Below are positions 10,550-24,013 of a stretch of 64,000 nt of DNA, piece after piece. Origin of the DNA: Bretschneidera sinensis (Eukaryota > Streptophyta > Magnoliopsida > Brassicales > Akaniaceae); assembly GCA_023935145.1 (NCBI GenBank), contig CM043698.1, positions 60,302,001-60,366,000 of the forward strand, in the 5' to 3' direction. Position numbers and translations under genes: made by a program. Under the pieces are notes generated by a model. That model was not told where the DNA came from. It saw only the letters and a program-made list of their open reading frames with translations, and ran no database searches. Each line of letters starts with the position of its first letter. Position 1 is the stretch's first letter.

Positions 10550-11236
10550 ACAATTATAAGCTTCTCAAATTGTCTCCATTTATCCATCAACCAAGTTACA
10601 ACTAGTGCTCATGAATGTGGTACTTCTCAAAACTCAAAAGTAAATCTGAAACCTTCAAATCAGGAATGATTCAACAATTTCGGCTCATTGATGTCTCTTA
10701 TATTTACATCCACTCAACTGTAAGTACCCGTCCACTAAGACAAGAAATGACAGTTCCATCAACTCAAAAACCACTTTAGGAATTTCATACGAAACTAAAG
10801 GGTCGCTGAATTCTTCAGTTTTTAATAAAAATTTTCCAAAAAATGCTTTCAAACTGCATAAATTTTGCTTGGAAATTGGAAAATTTTGAACAGGTGAATG
10901 CACTACTGTTTGGGCAGTAGAGTTTATGAAAAAAATAAAAAGTTGAAAAATAGTTTCTAACTTCTAATTGAATTTCTGTGAGAAAAATCGTTTTCACTTC
11001 TGTTTTACCAAACACTAAATAGATTTTAACTTCACTACTGTTTACCAAAAACTGTTTCAAAAATCATTTTGTAAATCACAAACAAAAATTATTGGTAGGC
11101 GGAACAATACTGAATTTTTGCATAAGTTTTATTTTAGGTCACGAATTTTAACTATGCTTCAAAAGTTTCAGATATAAATCCTGCAAACAACATTATACTT
11201 TAGCAAAAAAATTCAACTTGGACAAGAATAATGATT

Positions 11237-11615
11237 TGTCAGTTAGGACTACTCAATCGATCTAAATTTTTTATCTCGAAATTAAAGGGATAAAGGTTCA
11301 TCTCTTATCGGTTGGGAAATCTCAGCCAACATCAGATAATGTTTATCTCAAAATGAATGGATTATGTCATATCTGAGATGATGAAAAATATGGATGTATA
11401 AACATCATATATGATTTGAATTTTAAAGAGGTGGTTATCAGGGGATGGAGATAAGCTTGGAAGCCTCTATAAATAGATGAGCTCTTCTTATTATTAAACA
11501 CACTGAAACAAAGCAAATATATATCAGCTATCATCTGAGTCCCTTGTCATCTTCTAGTTTTCTTCTTATTTTTTATTGATATTGTTCTCGAAATCTCAAA
11601 TACTTAAACCAAACA
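11237..11615 (+). mobile_element. Solo LTR, 379 bp
   Basis: This insertion is present only in duplication copy 2. It starts TGTCAGTTAGG, ends ACCAAACA and is flanked by the 5-bp duplication tgatt (11232-11236 and 11616-11620). The undisturbed site is visible in copy 1 near 7426-7435 (aataatgatttgtgt). An internal TATA box TATAAATA at 11468-11475 is about where an LTR promoter is expected. With no internal region it is a solo LTR, probably copia-type by length. Confidence 0.75.
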
Positions 11616-12420
11616 TGATTTGTGTATACTCACTTCAAACACGAAAAAAATACACATTAAAACTAGAGTAGTAACAATTTGGAAACTTGAGTAGTAAGTA
11701 TCTCAATTTCAATTTTTGAGACGTATGACACAACATGGTACTAATAACATGATCATATATCCTTGTTTCCCCTGACAGAGATACTATGCGAGCATTGGCT
11801 CTATTTTCTCCTATCTAACAACTTAATAGTTAAGAGGGCCAGGTTCAAGGAGAGTAATATAATCTTTTTAACTGTTCCGTGGAGAGAATATAACTGTTAA
11901 TAAAAATCACCCACGAGTGAAAGATTCCATTGGTTATGAAGAAAAAGAAAAGCTTTTTTGAAGGAAAAAAATCGTAAAACAAGGGTCCATGATTTCAGAG
12001 ATCTATGCTGATGCAAAGTCCACATAAGTCCCAAGAACTCCCTTGTTCCACCTTTGTTTCAAAATGATGATAGGAAAGAAAAGGAAAAGCTTACTGTTTT
12101 CATTTCTTTTAATTTTTTAGTGGGGGTGTAGAACTAAGAAAACATGTCAGCCAAACTTTTGACGGGATTAGAGCCAAAGAAAGCAGTAGAAAGGCTAGTA
12201 TGATGCTGCTGAGTACTGAGGGGGTATTGGAAAGCATATAACAAGAAACGAAACCCTTTTCCCACCCAACTTTCATGGTATCTCTACAGGGGGAAAGAGG
12301 GAAAAGGTAGGCCACGATCCACATGATTTCTTTCTTAATCCACAACCCAAGAGAAATTTCTAGTGCATGAGAAACTATTAAATGTGATTTCTCTAGTAAG
12401 CAGTAACACATCTTGGCAAT

Positions 12421-15181
12421 TATGATGAATCTTCAGTAACTGTAACAGCTTGGTTGCTCTTTATGTCCTTTACCAAGGTAATCTACAAGTAAAAGGATCA
12501 AAATTCCCCCAAAGACCAAATACCATAAGACAACTAAATTTGACTTCTCTCTCTTAATGCCCCTGATTTCTTCTTGCTGCAGGTAGCATTTCTCCTTTCT
12601 GTATTGAATTTTCTTGATATAACACAACTATCAATTTTGTAATACATACCCAAATTGTTTTTCTCTTCATATTCATTTTACAAGACTGAGCTAGATTTGT
12701 CTAAATCTCCAAATACAAAAATGCAACTCAAAGACATGCAATGTCAGCCAAAAACTGTAAAACTCTAGCTCCAGTCTTTGTTTCAGAGATTCAATAGTTT
12801 GTGCCCAATTATGTTCAGATGCATATTTCCATAGGAAGAAAAAGAAAAAGAAACCCACTGACCTATTTCTTTTGGTAATAAACAGGTCCATACATTTCTG
12901 ATTATCTATAGTCTGTAGCATTTTCTTTTTTTGCTTCCACATAAATTGAATTTCACTAGTTTTTTGAGCTCTATGCGTTTATAGATGCTCTTACACTCCC
13001 ACCTTCAACTGAAACTATTGTTTGGGTCGGATGTAAAATTTTATTTTTACATTGGATTCGAAACTTTGTTGGTAATCATTAAGTAATTTTACTAGTAAGG
13101 TGAAATAATGATTGTACGTATGTTATCAATGCAGTTTTTAAAAATTATTAGTGAAGTTTCTACTCGATGCAAAAATTATGTTTTATACATACCCTTCTCA
13201 ATTCGCAAGAAATAAAATATAATTACATTAATATTTATATTAGATTATACTTTTTGGATGAATTAATATTATATATCATCTTTGCCTCTTTTATCTCCTT
13301 TATATGTTGGTTTATCATTTGTTAAAAGGAAAAAAGATTATCGATATAATAATGTATTTCCTTCTAATAATTGCTGTCTAATTATTTGAACTCCTTATAG
13401 CAACAAAAGAACATATTCTATTTTCTAAACATTCTCAATTTTTAATACCGATTGCTGTCTGATTAAAGCCGTTTGCCATGTGAACAGAAGACTTCTTGTC
13501 TCTAGTTTAATCAAGATAATCCTACTAATTATTACTCATTCCGTTCTACACATTGATTATTATTTTATTTTGGAATGTTTTATATTATTTGTTTTTTTTA
13601 CATTTCATATTATTGGTCAATTTTAGAAAGTCAAAGTTTAACTTTAGTTAGGTTTTTTAAATTACCTTTAAATCTTAGGTTTTTTTTAGACAACTCTATC
13701 ATTAAATCTAAATATTAAATAAAGGCCAAGATAGGAATGAAGAAGTTGATCGTTTCGATTGAGTTTCGCCCGACATTAGAGGATGCAGGGGAGCCATTAT
13801 TATAGTTTGGCGACGGACGTCAGTCCATGTTGCTATGTTCAAAGAATTGTAATTGATGTCAATTGTTGTTTGTGGTCATGACTGTAGTGGCTTAGAGAAA
13901 AAGAAAAAAGTAGTAGAAATAATACAAAGAAAAAAGTCAAAAGAAAAGAAAAAAAGTGATGATAAGTAGTCTGATACCATATACAAAGAAATGTAGAAGA
14001 TAGTAAAGGAAATAAAAAGATCACACAAAATGACTTTGCATTGATTACATAAAGTAGATTACTGGGAAATTCAAATACAACAATTCTATTTAACTCCAAA
14101 TTCAAATACAATAGTTTTATCTAAACTAATTCCAAATTCAAATACAATAGCTCTATCTAATTTCAAATACATATAAAACAATTCTATCTAAACTAACTCT
14201 AAATTCAAATAAAACAGAAGAATACAAAATATAAAATTCAAATTACAAAAACAAAATCAAAAGCAAACTAAAGTGTCTCCATCACACACCAATATATATG
14301 GACGGAGAGAGCAAAAAATAGTAAAAGCAAAGTGAGATGACGAGATGCAAAGAATCGATGGAATGGCATTTCCCTTCTCTCGATCAAGTTTTCACTTTCA
14401 AGTTTAAACTGGGTAAATATTGTTTTGATTTGGTACACCCACCACAAATACATAAGAAAAAACACTTGAAAGCAATTGTTTAGAAACTGGAAGTATCTGA
14501 TTTGAGAGTTTTTTACGTAACAAAGTATGACACTGACAACCCATATAGACTACTACTGTGGGCAAATAAATACTAGCAATTCACAGTAAAATGATCATGA
14601 AAGTTGATGAAGTTGGATAATTCATCAAGTTGGTTACTGAAATTTGCCACCATGGAAAACCTCCAAGCAAGAACAGCTTATTAACTTCAGTTCACCATCT
14701 GATTTCTCAACACCCAGAAGGAAAACTTGTGTATCAAGTCCAAAGGGCGATTGCAGTTTAATATGTAGAGTACAAAGGTACCTGATCCACTGGGTAATGC
14801 ACCAAACTTTCATTCTCAAGAGCACCTTCACAATTTTCCATATAATTTGAAACTATACACCACACCACCTCACACCTCTTGCTGCCCAACAACGGGCACC
14901 CTTTAGTACTCGAGTGAAATTAGCGGAACAAACTCACACCTTTGACCAATAATCGCCTCCTCAAAATTCCTCTCTCAGTCTGTTTAGCAAAAACAATAAG
15001 GCGGCCTTGTATCAAGTGTAAATATTTGCTAGGTAGAGAAAGAAAGTAGTGCATGTAATATATGACAATTAAAAGTTACTCTTAGTTAACTTTAGGGTCA
15101 TTTGGAAGGCACAATAAACACCTCTGCACCCGATTGTTCATGTCTGTGCCCAAGACTTTTCAAAGGTTACAAATTCACAAA
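12421..15181. other. Intergenic region and 3' flank of the ITN1-like gene
   Basis: No supported gene. 13880-14270 is A-rich and includes a minisatellite. The segment just above 15181 is probably the 3' untranslated region of the minus-strand gene, although no polyadenylation signal could be assigned with confidence. Short ORFs on both strands here show no recognisable protein motif. Confidence 0.4.
14070..14215. repeat. Minisatellite of about 36 bp
   Basis: Four to five imperfect copies of a unit with core attcaaatacaatagttcta and tctaaactaactccaa. Unit length varies from about 25 to 42 bp. Confidence 0.7.
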
Positions 15182-18100
15182 TCAAAGGGCATAAATTCGA
15201 TCAACTTCTGAATTAGAGAAGTCAGACTGATGCCACGAGGTGGATCCACTCCTCCTTGCGCTCTTTTCCTTCTTCCTCATTGACCGAATCCTCTTGGACT
15301 TCACTACATAATAAGTCATGGTTCCAAGAACCCCAGCCATTATAACTCCTCCCACAACTGTAACCAGAATTGCAGCCCACTCATATTGCCGGCCAACCAC
15401 AATATAAGAGGAGGCCATGAATGCCACTGAAGTACACACCGATGCCAACCACATCAACTTGTTAATCACTACCACCACCTTCTTCTCTGCTTTTGTCTCT
15501 CCTCTGACCAATGTAATTTGAACAACCACAACAGCCAAAGAGGTAAAGAGTGCAATGGCATTAAAGATGAAGAAGATTTTGAAAGAAGTACGGCCCACAA
15601 CCACAGCCATCCCTTCATTATTATCTCCACCAGGCACAGTAAATATAGCTGCAAAGGCTACCGTTGCAAATAGTACGGCAACCACCGTCACAGAATTGGT
15701 GGCATTATTTATCCCTTCACGGTGAAGTTTCCTGAGCTCTTTAGAAATATTATGGACATTTTTGTTGGTTCTTTTGGTTTGTTCAAGCTGAGTATGAACA
15801 TCTTTCTTAATTTGAGTCACAGTTTTCCTCAACTCATCCCTTGGTTGGTTCAATTCGTTAGCCCTGACAGCACCGCAGCGAGTGAGGCACTCCTTTATAT
15901 CTGAGGATTCTTCAGAGAGGGGAAGCTTTTCAGCTATGTCGAGAGCTGTTTTGTGGTCTCTGGTTAGTGCATTAACATTGGTGTCAGGGAGCGATAATAA
16001 CTCGTTCACAATCTGCAAGACAAAACAAATTATATGTCAAATAAAATAGGTTCAAACTCGTTAGGGAGCACATAATAAAAGTTAAAACACCACAAACTAC
16101 ATAGCTGAGTAGCTACTTATGTGTAATATAGCTATCTATTATCAATTTTTCATCTGAAATTAAAACTCTTCAAGAAACCCTACAACAGAGAAAAGGGTGG
16201 AAATTAAAGTGACCAATCTGATATATCCAGAGAAATCAAGATAAACTTTAGCACTTCAGACAATGATATTTAAAACACTGAATGACCACAGGGCACAGAA
16301 GATAAAAGTTCAACATCACCCAGAGATACCACTTCGAGTTTTAAAAGAAAGTACAGGAAAAAAAGTACATGTATGTACCTCCGCTCGCTTTTTTCTGGTG
16401 GCTACATGTAATGCTGTGTTACCAAACTTGTCTGGAAGCATTACAATAGCAGCATCTGCCTCAAGAAGCAATTTCACCACCTCACAGCTCTGTCCCTTTA
16501 CAGCCATGTGCAATGCAGTCTGCCCCTTCTTGTCTGTCCTTCGTGCCGACTGTGGATCTTTGCTCAACAAAGCTTTAATAACATCTACATACCCCTGTCG
16601 GGCAGCTAGATGTAATGCAATTTTCCCATTGGATTTAGAAATCTCTAACAAGCTACCATCCTTCGACAGCAGCTCGTTGACTACTACTGTATGCCCTCTA
16701 GTAGCTGCTGACACAAGAGGGGTTAAATTCGATGGGCCAAATGTGTGGCTGAGTGTGGGGTCATGATCTAGTAGCACTTGTACAATAGCTGCAAGAAAAG
16801 AACCATTATGAGTTCAATGGCCTGGTTTCCTATAGAACACAATTAATATAGAAATCTCATTGGAACAAAGTATCAACCATTACATTAAGCTTTTTATTGC
16901 AAAATTTATAATTATATAAGTAAAGCAAAACTTAGTACAGGAGATTCAAAGGGGAAGCAGAGATGCAAGCAAAAAACAAAAACCAGAACCCCACAAGAAG
17001 CAAAAAAAAAAAAAAACAAGCCATAATTGCATGCATTCCACCTTTTCATCAAAAAAAAAATTCCATTAATAACACCACTTGTTGTAATTTGTAACCAACA
17101 ATTAATGTGACAACAGAAGGACAGAAGAAACTACCTTCTTTTCATTTTTAAATAACTTCACATTCCACTAACATCTATTGTTACTTATAATAAAAAGTAC
17201 ACAAGCGATTTAAAGTTTATAAAACCAGTACCAAAAGAAGCTACATAGTTTGAAAAGGTTGATTATTAAAATAAAGTTAGTAATATGGCACAATTTTCAG
17301 GTCCCCACACATTTTGCTAGCATGTTTATAATATATGATAAAATCATACAGTCCATTAAGCAAAATCTTGTGTGAAAACTGTGGACTATAAGGTCATCAA
17401 GAAAATAGAGGAATAAAATATTTTAGCATCATCTTTCCCATTGTTATTGCTTCAAAGTAAGTAAAAGGGAAAAGAAAGAAAAACAAAATGCTCTCAACCT
17501 ACCACTAATAAACGCAAACTACATTACTCAAAACCACTCAAACATAAATTGTTCATGTCTTGGGGTCTAAAAACTGAAAGCTTTCCATCTCTTGGGTCCT
17601 AAAAGGTAAAAGGTTTAGAGATAGATATTCAAAATCCTTATCACATCATCACAGACAACAAAAACTCAGCAGTCCAACAGGAAAAACAAAACCCAAATGC
17701 TCAAGAGCATTACCATGGTGCCCTTGACTCGCAGCAATATGCAAAGGATCAAACCCGGATCTGTTCTTCTTCGAAACACCCTTCTTATTGGAATACTTCA
17801 ACAACTCCTTCACAACATCAAGATGCCCTTTCTCCGCAGCTGTAAACAGTGCCGTCTCCCCCAATTCATTCATCTCGTTCACCACAGAGGCTCGAATCTC
17901 CGCAACCTCCGTATCAAAGTCTTCCCCACTCAAAATCCCCACCATCTGCGAATCGATACCATCCAGAATCTGCTTCACTGCAGCCAGATCACCCCTCTGC
18001 GCTGCCAGGTGCATCTCTGTGTCGTTGTGGCGCCCTGTCACCTGCTTCACGTACTTCTTCTTCCCTGCCTGGTCCATTCGCTTGCCCGAATTGGACAAAA

Positions 18101-18784
18101 CCAACGCTGGTGCTGTTGCTGTTGATGATGGAGAAGCTGCTGGTGAGGGCTCCGCGAGAGGGTTTTGACTATGTTGTCGAGTCATTAGTCCCTTCTCTAA
18201 ATCCCTTTCACCTCCTACAAAATCAAGGACAACACGAAAGTGAATAATTAAATTTCTGTTTTAGCTTTAATCAATCAATCACAGAGAGTTTTCACGGTAA
18301 ATTAATGTACAACGAACATGTATCAATCAGAGGTAAACACAAGTACATCCTTCTAAGTTTTCTTTAGGTATACAATCAGCCAATCAACCAATTATAGAGA
18401 TAATGCCACTAAGTACTCAAAATTAAATATGAGCAAACACTTGAAAATATGCTGCTTCTATTTTTAGCTGCAATTTTGAAAAACCAAAAAAAAAAAAAAG
18501 GAGAGATTTTGAAGATTTTTCTTATGATATTAAAATTCTGCCAAGAGCTGAAATGGAGAGACATGAGAGATTCTTTCCTAGCTTCACGCTACTAAAATAT
18601 CCATCTAATTAGCAGAGTAAAAGAATCTTTCCGCTAGAAATATTTTCAACAAATTCAAGAGAAAAAAAAAAAAATCAGAAGCGAGGAAGTGAATTGATCT
18701 TGAGATCGTGTGATTATAACTAATAAAAAAACACAAACATATATTTACACACGTATATTTACCTTCTTCAATAGATAAGGCCAT
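15182..18784 (-). CDS. ITN1: ITN1-like ankyrin repeat protein with PGG domain
   Basis: Spliced gene of four coding exons: 18784-18763, 18214-17714, 16788-16379 and 16012-15182. All introns are GT..AG and phases join to 588 codons (587 residues plus stop). Exon 1 is only 22 nt, beginning MALSIEEG. Ankyrin repeats span about residues 70-345 (NDTEMHLAAQRGDLAAVKQI, GETALFTAAEKGHLDVVKEL, GQTALHMAVKGQSCEVVKLL). The PGG domain follows (INNATNSVTVVAVLFATVAF, VPGG at about 437-440), with four predicted membrane segments near 418-438, 457-477, 493-517 and 525-547, and a basic tail. Arabidopsis ITN1 is a membrane protein affecting salt stress, ABA and ROS signalling. Similarity runs over the whole length, so orthology is likely though not proven. 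Introns 16013-16378 and 16789-17713 hold nothing notable. Confidence 0.9.
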
Positions 18785-20571
18785 GATTGAATAGAGCAAG
18801 AGAAAGTAAAAACCCTAAATGATCATTCAAAGGGGAGAAATTTGTGAGAGGGGAGTGGGAGAAAGAGGTGATAGTCGACTAAAAATGACAAAAAAGAAGA
18901 GGAAGGAAAGTGCAAGGAAGGGGAAAGTGAGGACTAAACTCTCGATTTTTTTGACTGGTTTCGTCTAAAAACAATTTCATTATAACATCAATATATCTTT
19001 TACTTAAAAAAAAAAAAAAAAAAAATAGCTATTGCTTTGGCGGAGAAAGGTCTTTAGATTTCTCACTGCAAAAAAATAAGATGATATAATGTTCTTCTTT
19101 CCACGTCACCAGGATGCTTCCCTTAGTCCAATCTCTGCACTTGCCGCGAAGAACGTTATAAAAATCAGAAATAAGAAAAGGAATGGATACTTCTTAGATA
19201 ACTAGATAATTTTAAAAAATAATATTATTAATTAATGTTTTTCAAAATTATTAATATAATTTCTAACGGATTTTAAGTTTATACCCGAACTTGCCAAGTA
19301 TTTTTCGTACGCACTACTATTAATTAAAAGAACATTATTAAATAATCTAGGTCTAAGTTTGATTTGAAGTTACAAGTACATATTTATTCATAATTTATAT
19401 ATACATTAATAAATTAAAGATAAATTTAAAAATAATTTTTTATGATAAATATAATTTTAAAACCCCAATACATTTGTTATAATTTATTGTTTTAAACTTA
19501 ATAAAATAATTGAGTATAATTTTTCACTCGTTAAGAAACGCTGTAAGTTGTGTTTTTTTCAACATTTAGGTTTGGGCAGCACAATACAAAATTCTTTTTT
19601 TTTTTTGTGTATTACATAACGAAAAATCGAACTCAATAGTCAATACTATTTTATATAAAAGATTCAGAAACGATCGTTAGGCTAAAAAATTAAAATTATT
19701 TTTTCTATTTTAAAAGTTACTATTAGTATTGACATATATTAGTGATATTTGTGGTAGATTTAAGCAAAATTAAATCAATTTATTTAAATCTATTTCAAAA
19801 CAAGAATTATCTTGATTAGATTTAAACAAATTGATATAAGCTTGTTAAAATTTGATCATAAATAACACTATTATGTTCAAATTAAAAATGAAAAAGAAAA
19901 ATATAACTCACAAAAAAAAATTTTAGTGATAAATATTTTTAAAAAATTAAGTAGATATAAAATAAAAGAATATATTATTCACAAATAAAAAATAGGCAAA
20001 AAAACTATATAATCATAGAGATTTTAAAAAAAGTTTTTTTAAAACTTATGTTAGAAAAAAAAGGTTAAAAAACAATGATTTATTAGTTAGTTTTCAAATT
20101 CAAATTCTAAACTCAATTTTCTATTGATAATTTTAATTTTTAATTTCTTGGTATTTTATTAAGGTCACCTAAAACATTCTTTTTTTTAATGAATAAAACA
20201 ATCTTGTTTTAATATATAAGTATAGATGAGAAAAAATAATAATAATAAACAATAGACAAATATATTGAGAATTATTCCAATCTACTGCATACAAAACCAC
20301 TCTAGTCCATCGTAGATAACGCCAAAATCAAAATGTCCTAAAAATTCTTACTTACAGTCGTCAAACGATGACTATGAAAGATGAAGAAACGTAAGAGAAA
20401 GCGGGAGATGTGTCAATGGTTGTAAGTAAGCTTGTCAAGTTGGTTGTTTACATGCTTGTGTCCTTTTTCCTCTATCAAAACAAGGCAATTTCTTAGGTGC
20501 TTCCCTTTTGTTTCAAGGTAATGCATGTAAGCTAACGGTTTTAGTTGGTTCGAATCTAAATCATTAGGTTT

Positions 20572-20830
20572 AGATCAGTTAAAAATTTTATTAATAATTT
20601 TAAAAAAGTTTTATTGATAACGTTAATATAAATGTGGAAGCTAAAAATTAACATTATCAGTAAAGCTTTTAAGATTATCAATAAAGTTTTCAACTGGTTT
20701 AGACCAGTTAGAAATTTTACTGATAATCTTGAAGAGCTTCATTGATAACATCAATATAAATGTGAGACCCAAAAATTAACATTATTAATAAAATTTTTAA
20801 AATTATCAATAAAATTTTTAATTTATTTAA
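20572..20830. repeat. 129-bp direct duplication with internal inverted repeats
   Basis: The sequence starting agatcagttaaaaattttat (20572) recurs as agaccagttagaaattttac at 20701, followed by matching ttgataac(g/a)t(t/c)aatataaatgtg. The unit also pairs with itself in reverse (ataaagttttcaactggttt against the unit start), as in MITE-derived repeats. Confidence 0.7.
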
Positions 20831-21404
20831 TAGTTTAGACCCAAACTAATCAAAAAAAATTCTTTCAAAAACATCAACTCAATAGTTAACTCGTTTTGAT
20901 TATTGTCTCTTTAAATAATAAAATGTTTTTTTAATAATATGTCACGTAAATATCTTTCCCAAATTTTAAGCTCTTAATTATCTCTTTTAATTTTTTAACT
21001 AATATTTACTGTCAAGAGATGATTCTCTCTCCTAAGAGTCATTTAATGCTTATTTATAATGGAAATAAGAATTAAAAAAAATTAAGAACAAAGAACCTAC
21101 GGTCAACATATAGGGGCACTAAAAGATATTTACAGATTACCATTCCTAAATTTAAGCAAGGTATATATATATATATTTACTAATTTACTTTAAGTTAGCA
21201 ATGTACCTCTGTCTTCATAAATAATATATTCTCGATAATTCAAATTTTCATAACACAAACATAAATGTAATTTAATAAATATATTTATTTAATTTTTTTT
21301 CATCTTCGAGATTTTTTAGTGATATTGAGCCAACTGATGGTCGGAAAAGTGCACTTTTTGTATCGTTGGAAATCTCTCTCCCAGATCTACAGAATGAGAT
21401 TAGG

Positions 21405-21910
21405 AAGTATCATCCTCCGACTAACAGGTTGCCCTCACATGCTGCAAGTTACCACAAGATGACCTTTTTTTAGATCTAACACTTTCCGATGATTTTTACC
21501 CGAAAGTAATATCACTAGTGAGTTGGAAATTAAATTTTTGACCTATTTACAAAATTTGACGGCAAACTGTCACCAGGAATAATTGAGGTGAATCACATTT
21601 TTCGATGGACTCCGGTATTTGCCGATCTTTCTAGATTACTCATTATCCCCTAAAACATTAATAAAGTAGAGATTTTTTTTGGTAATTTTACATTAAAAAA
21701 ATGAAAATTTACAAATTATATTATCAGGGACGAAGCCCACTCATAGCCGCCAAAATCTGTTAGAGAGTATGATCCTCCCTTTACTTTTTTGACGACAGTT
21801 TATCGTCAAATTTTACAGGTATGTTGAAAATTCAATTTTCATGTTAATAGTAGTATTATTTTTCAGTAAAAATCACCATAAAATAATAAATCTAAAAAAG
21901 TGCCCTCTCC
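21405..21910. repeat. Inverted-repeat (foldback or MITE-like) element
   Basis: acaaaatttgacggcaaact at about 21554 is the reverse complement, with few mismatches, of tgacgacagtttatcgtcaa at about 21790. The match continues outward (ttttttagatctaac.. near 21470 against ..taaatctaaaaaagtg near 21895). Arms are about 110 bp or longer around a 200-bp centre. Exact ends and target duplication were not resolved. Confidence 0.55.
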
Positions 21911-22361
21911 ATTCACGACGGAGTGATATGTGATAGCAAAGGCTTGGCGAAATGTAATGAAATCGGTTTCATACTGTAGATCTTAGCAAGCTCTTTTTAA
22001 CGGTACAATTTTTCAAACACTACTTGATCCAATATTGTAAAAAGTATCTGAATGTAAAAAAAAAAAAAAAAAACGGGTTTAAAAATCACTGAATTGGTAT
22101 TCTATTTGTAATAGAGAAATTTGAATTTTTGTTGGCATTCCAACCTTATAGTTAAGTTTTTGAGCCTTTTACTCTCACGAAAAAACATTTTGTTCATAAT
22201 TTTTTTCTGGTTGGGAATTATCTTTTTTTTATTATTTATTTTGCAGGTAGTTTAAGAACTTGACATTAATATTTCCAATATAATTTACTAAATGATGATT
22301 GAATATTCAAAATTTCTTTTACTTAATTAGGTGTTGATAAATATGGATGTATAGATTATTA

Positions 22362-22407
22362 TTCATATATATATATATATATGAATATTCGGAGAGACTC
22401 CTGATAT

Positions 22408-22460
<53 letters not shown>
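22362..22460. repeat. Compound microsatellite (AT)n-(CT)n-(AT)n
   Basis: An (AT) run near 22365-22382, a (CT) run near 22410-22430 and another (AT) run to about 22458. Likely length-variable between individuals. Confidence 0.9.
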
Positions 22461-22463
<3 letters not shown>

Positions 22464-23839
22464 AGTATTTGCATATAACACTTTAATTTTTTTTCCCTTT
22501 CATGATTTAGATATATTATTCTTAGAATGTTATGTTTTGCTTTGCCTTTGAAAAGAAAATAAAAGAGGCATAGTGTTTATTCACAAATGTGCATCAACTT
22601 ATAATTTCTATTTGCTTTCACGGGTTAATTGGAAGATTAATTATATATAATTTTATTTTTGTTAATTCAAATGCATAGCACTAGGTTATACTAATTATGT
22701 ATTTTTTATATATAAGTTTATATTTGATGCACTGTAAGTGTATAAAGTTTATTGCTCCCTCATTAAATAGTAAACTTAATTTTTAATAGACCCTTATTGA
22801 TAAATACCAAAACTTAATATTACATTTGCAAATAATTATTAATTAATAAGGAAAGATAAATATGACGACCTATAAAAAAGGATAATTATGACAAATATTG
22901 CTCCCCATTTTTATGACTTCATTTCTTTTTCTCCGTTTTCATAATGATTTTGTCATCATTCATCCTCTCATGTCGGTAAATATAAATAAAAAAAATAGGT
23001 GTTTGAGAGAAATAGATTAGAGAAATTTTATTTTGAAGAACTCACGACAAGATTGATTTTTTATGATTAAAAAAGCCTTGAGATGGAGGGAGGTTTGACA
23101 ATGATTCTTACTAGGTTTATTGATAATAAAAACATATACAAAGAAAACGGGGTCGAATCATAATATTTTACTATATTTTTTGGTTCAGATGGTCAGATTT
23201 CGAGTTTTCGTGTCGGGTCAAGTTTTGTCGCCTCTAATTTATATGCAAATAATATATTTTTAATTAAGTATAAATATTTATTTTGTTGACTCGAATCCAA
23301 CTTGACCCAACATTACCCGAGCTCGAAATGATTCGAACCTAACTCGACTCGACATGACCCGAAACTCGATAAGACCCGAACACAACCCGACCCAACATGA
23401 TTCGAAATTGAAATAACTCAAACCCGACCCGACTCGAAGCGACCCACAAGTCAATATGACTCGAGCTCGACCCAAACTCGAATGACCCGACCCAACCCGT
23501 TTGTCACCTCCAAAGAATGGCTCTGGCCTTGAGTGTCATCGTAGACCCGCGAATGAAGATCGTGGACCATATATAGAAGAAGTGAAATTAGATGAGCCTA
23601 ACTGATTTGTTTCTCTCACGTGTGGATATTAGAATTTGTTTTCCTTCAGCAAATTTTTCATCCTTGTACTAGAAAGAATGGAATGTTTTGGAACTTTATT
23701 AATACCATTAGAGAAATTCAATTTATTACTGATAAATGCAGAGAACATACAATTTGTTGCTGATGACAAGCATACATACATAGGAGTAGAGGACAAGGAT
23801 GGAATCATGTCCTTTGTTACATGGACTTTTCATTTTACC

Positions 23840-24000
23840 TTGTCGTACCGATGTCAAAGTACTCATGTCAAACCCCAACACTTAAATACGAGTATGACAT
23901 TTGAACACTTCAAATTTTTATGAAAAATTATAATTAAAAGTAGATAGTGACACGTAGACGTATACCCATACCTGACACCTATATCCAAGTCCGGGTAACA
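23840..24000. repeat. Dispersed repeat related to the MITE-like element at 10434
   Basis: Contains gacacctatatccaagtccg followed by ggtaacataaatc, and cgagtatgacatttgaacac. These are diverged versions of motifs inside 10434-10549. It lies immediately downstream of the KCS gene. Boundaries are uncertain. Confidence 0.4.
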
Positions 24001-24013
24001 TAAATCCTGGCTT

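Larger units (their letters stand above)
10110..12420. repeat. Tandem segmental duplication, copy 2
   Basis: A second copy of the MAKR 3' region, starting with the gene tail and ending with agtgcatgagaaact and cagtaacacatcttggcaa near 12418. The matching end in copy 1 is at 10059-10112. It carries two private insertions, at 10434-10549 and 11237-11615. No open gene is supported; the short ORFs here are chance. Confidence 0.85.
18785..24013. other. Long AT-rich intergenic region
   Basis: Upstream of the ITN1-like gene; 18785-18950 probably contains its 5' untranslated region and promoter. The rest shows no supported gene. It includes A/T homopolymers, the repeats listed separately, and an imperfect repeat of gacccgaa and actcgac motifs at about 23285-23505. 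That repeat opens a minus-strand frame with no protein-like features. Confidence 0.5.

Noticed and set aside
16263..18247. Plus-strand ORFs of 126-167 codons over the ITN1-like gene
   Set aside because: They run opposite conserved ankyrin exons and have no protein-like features of their own.
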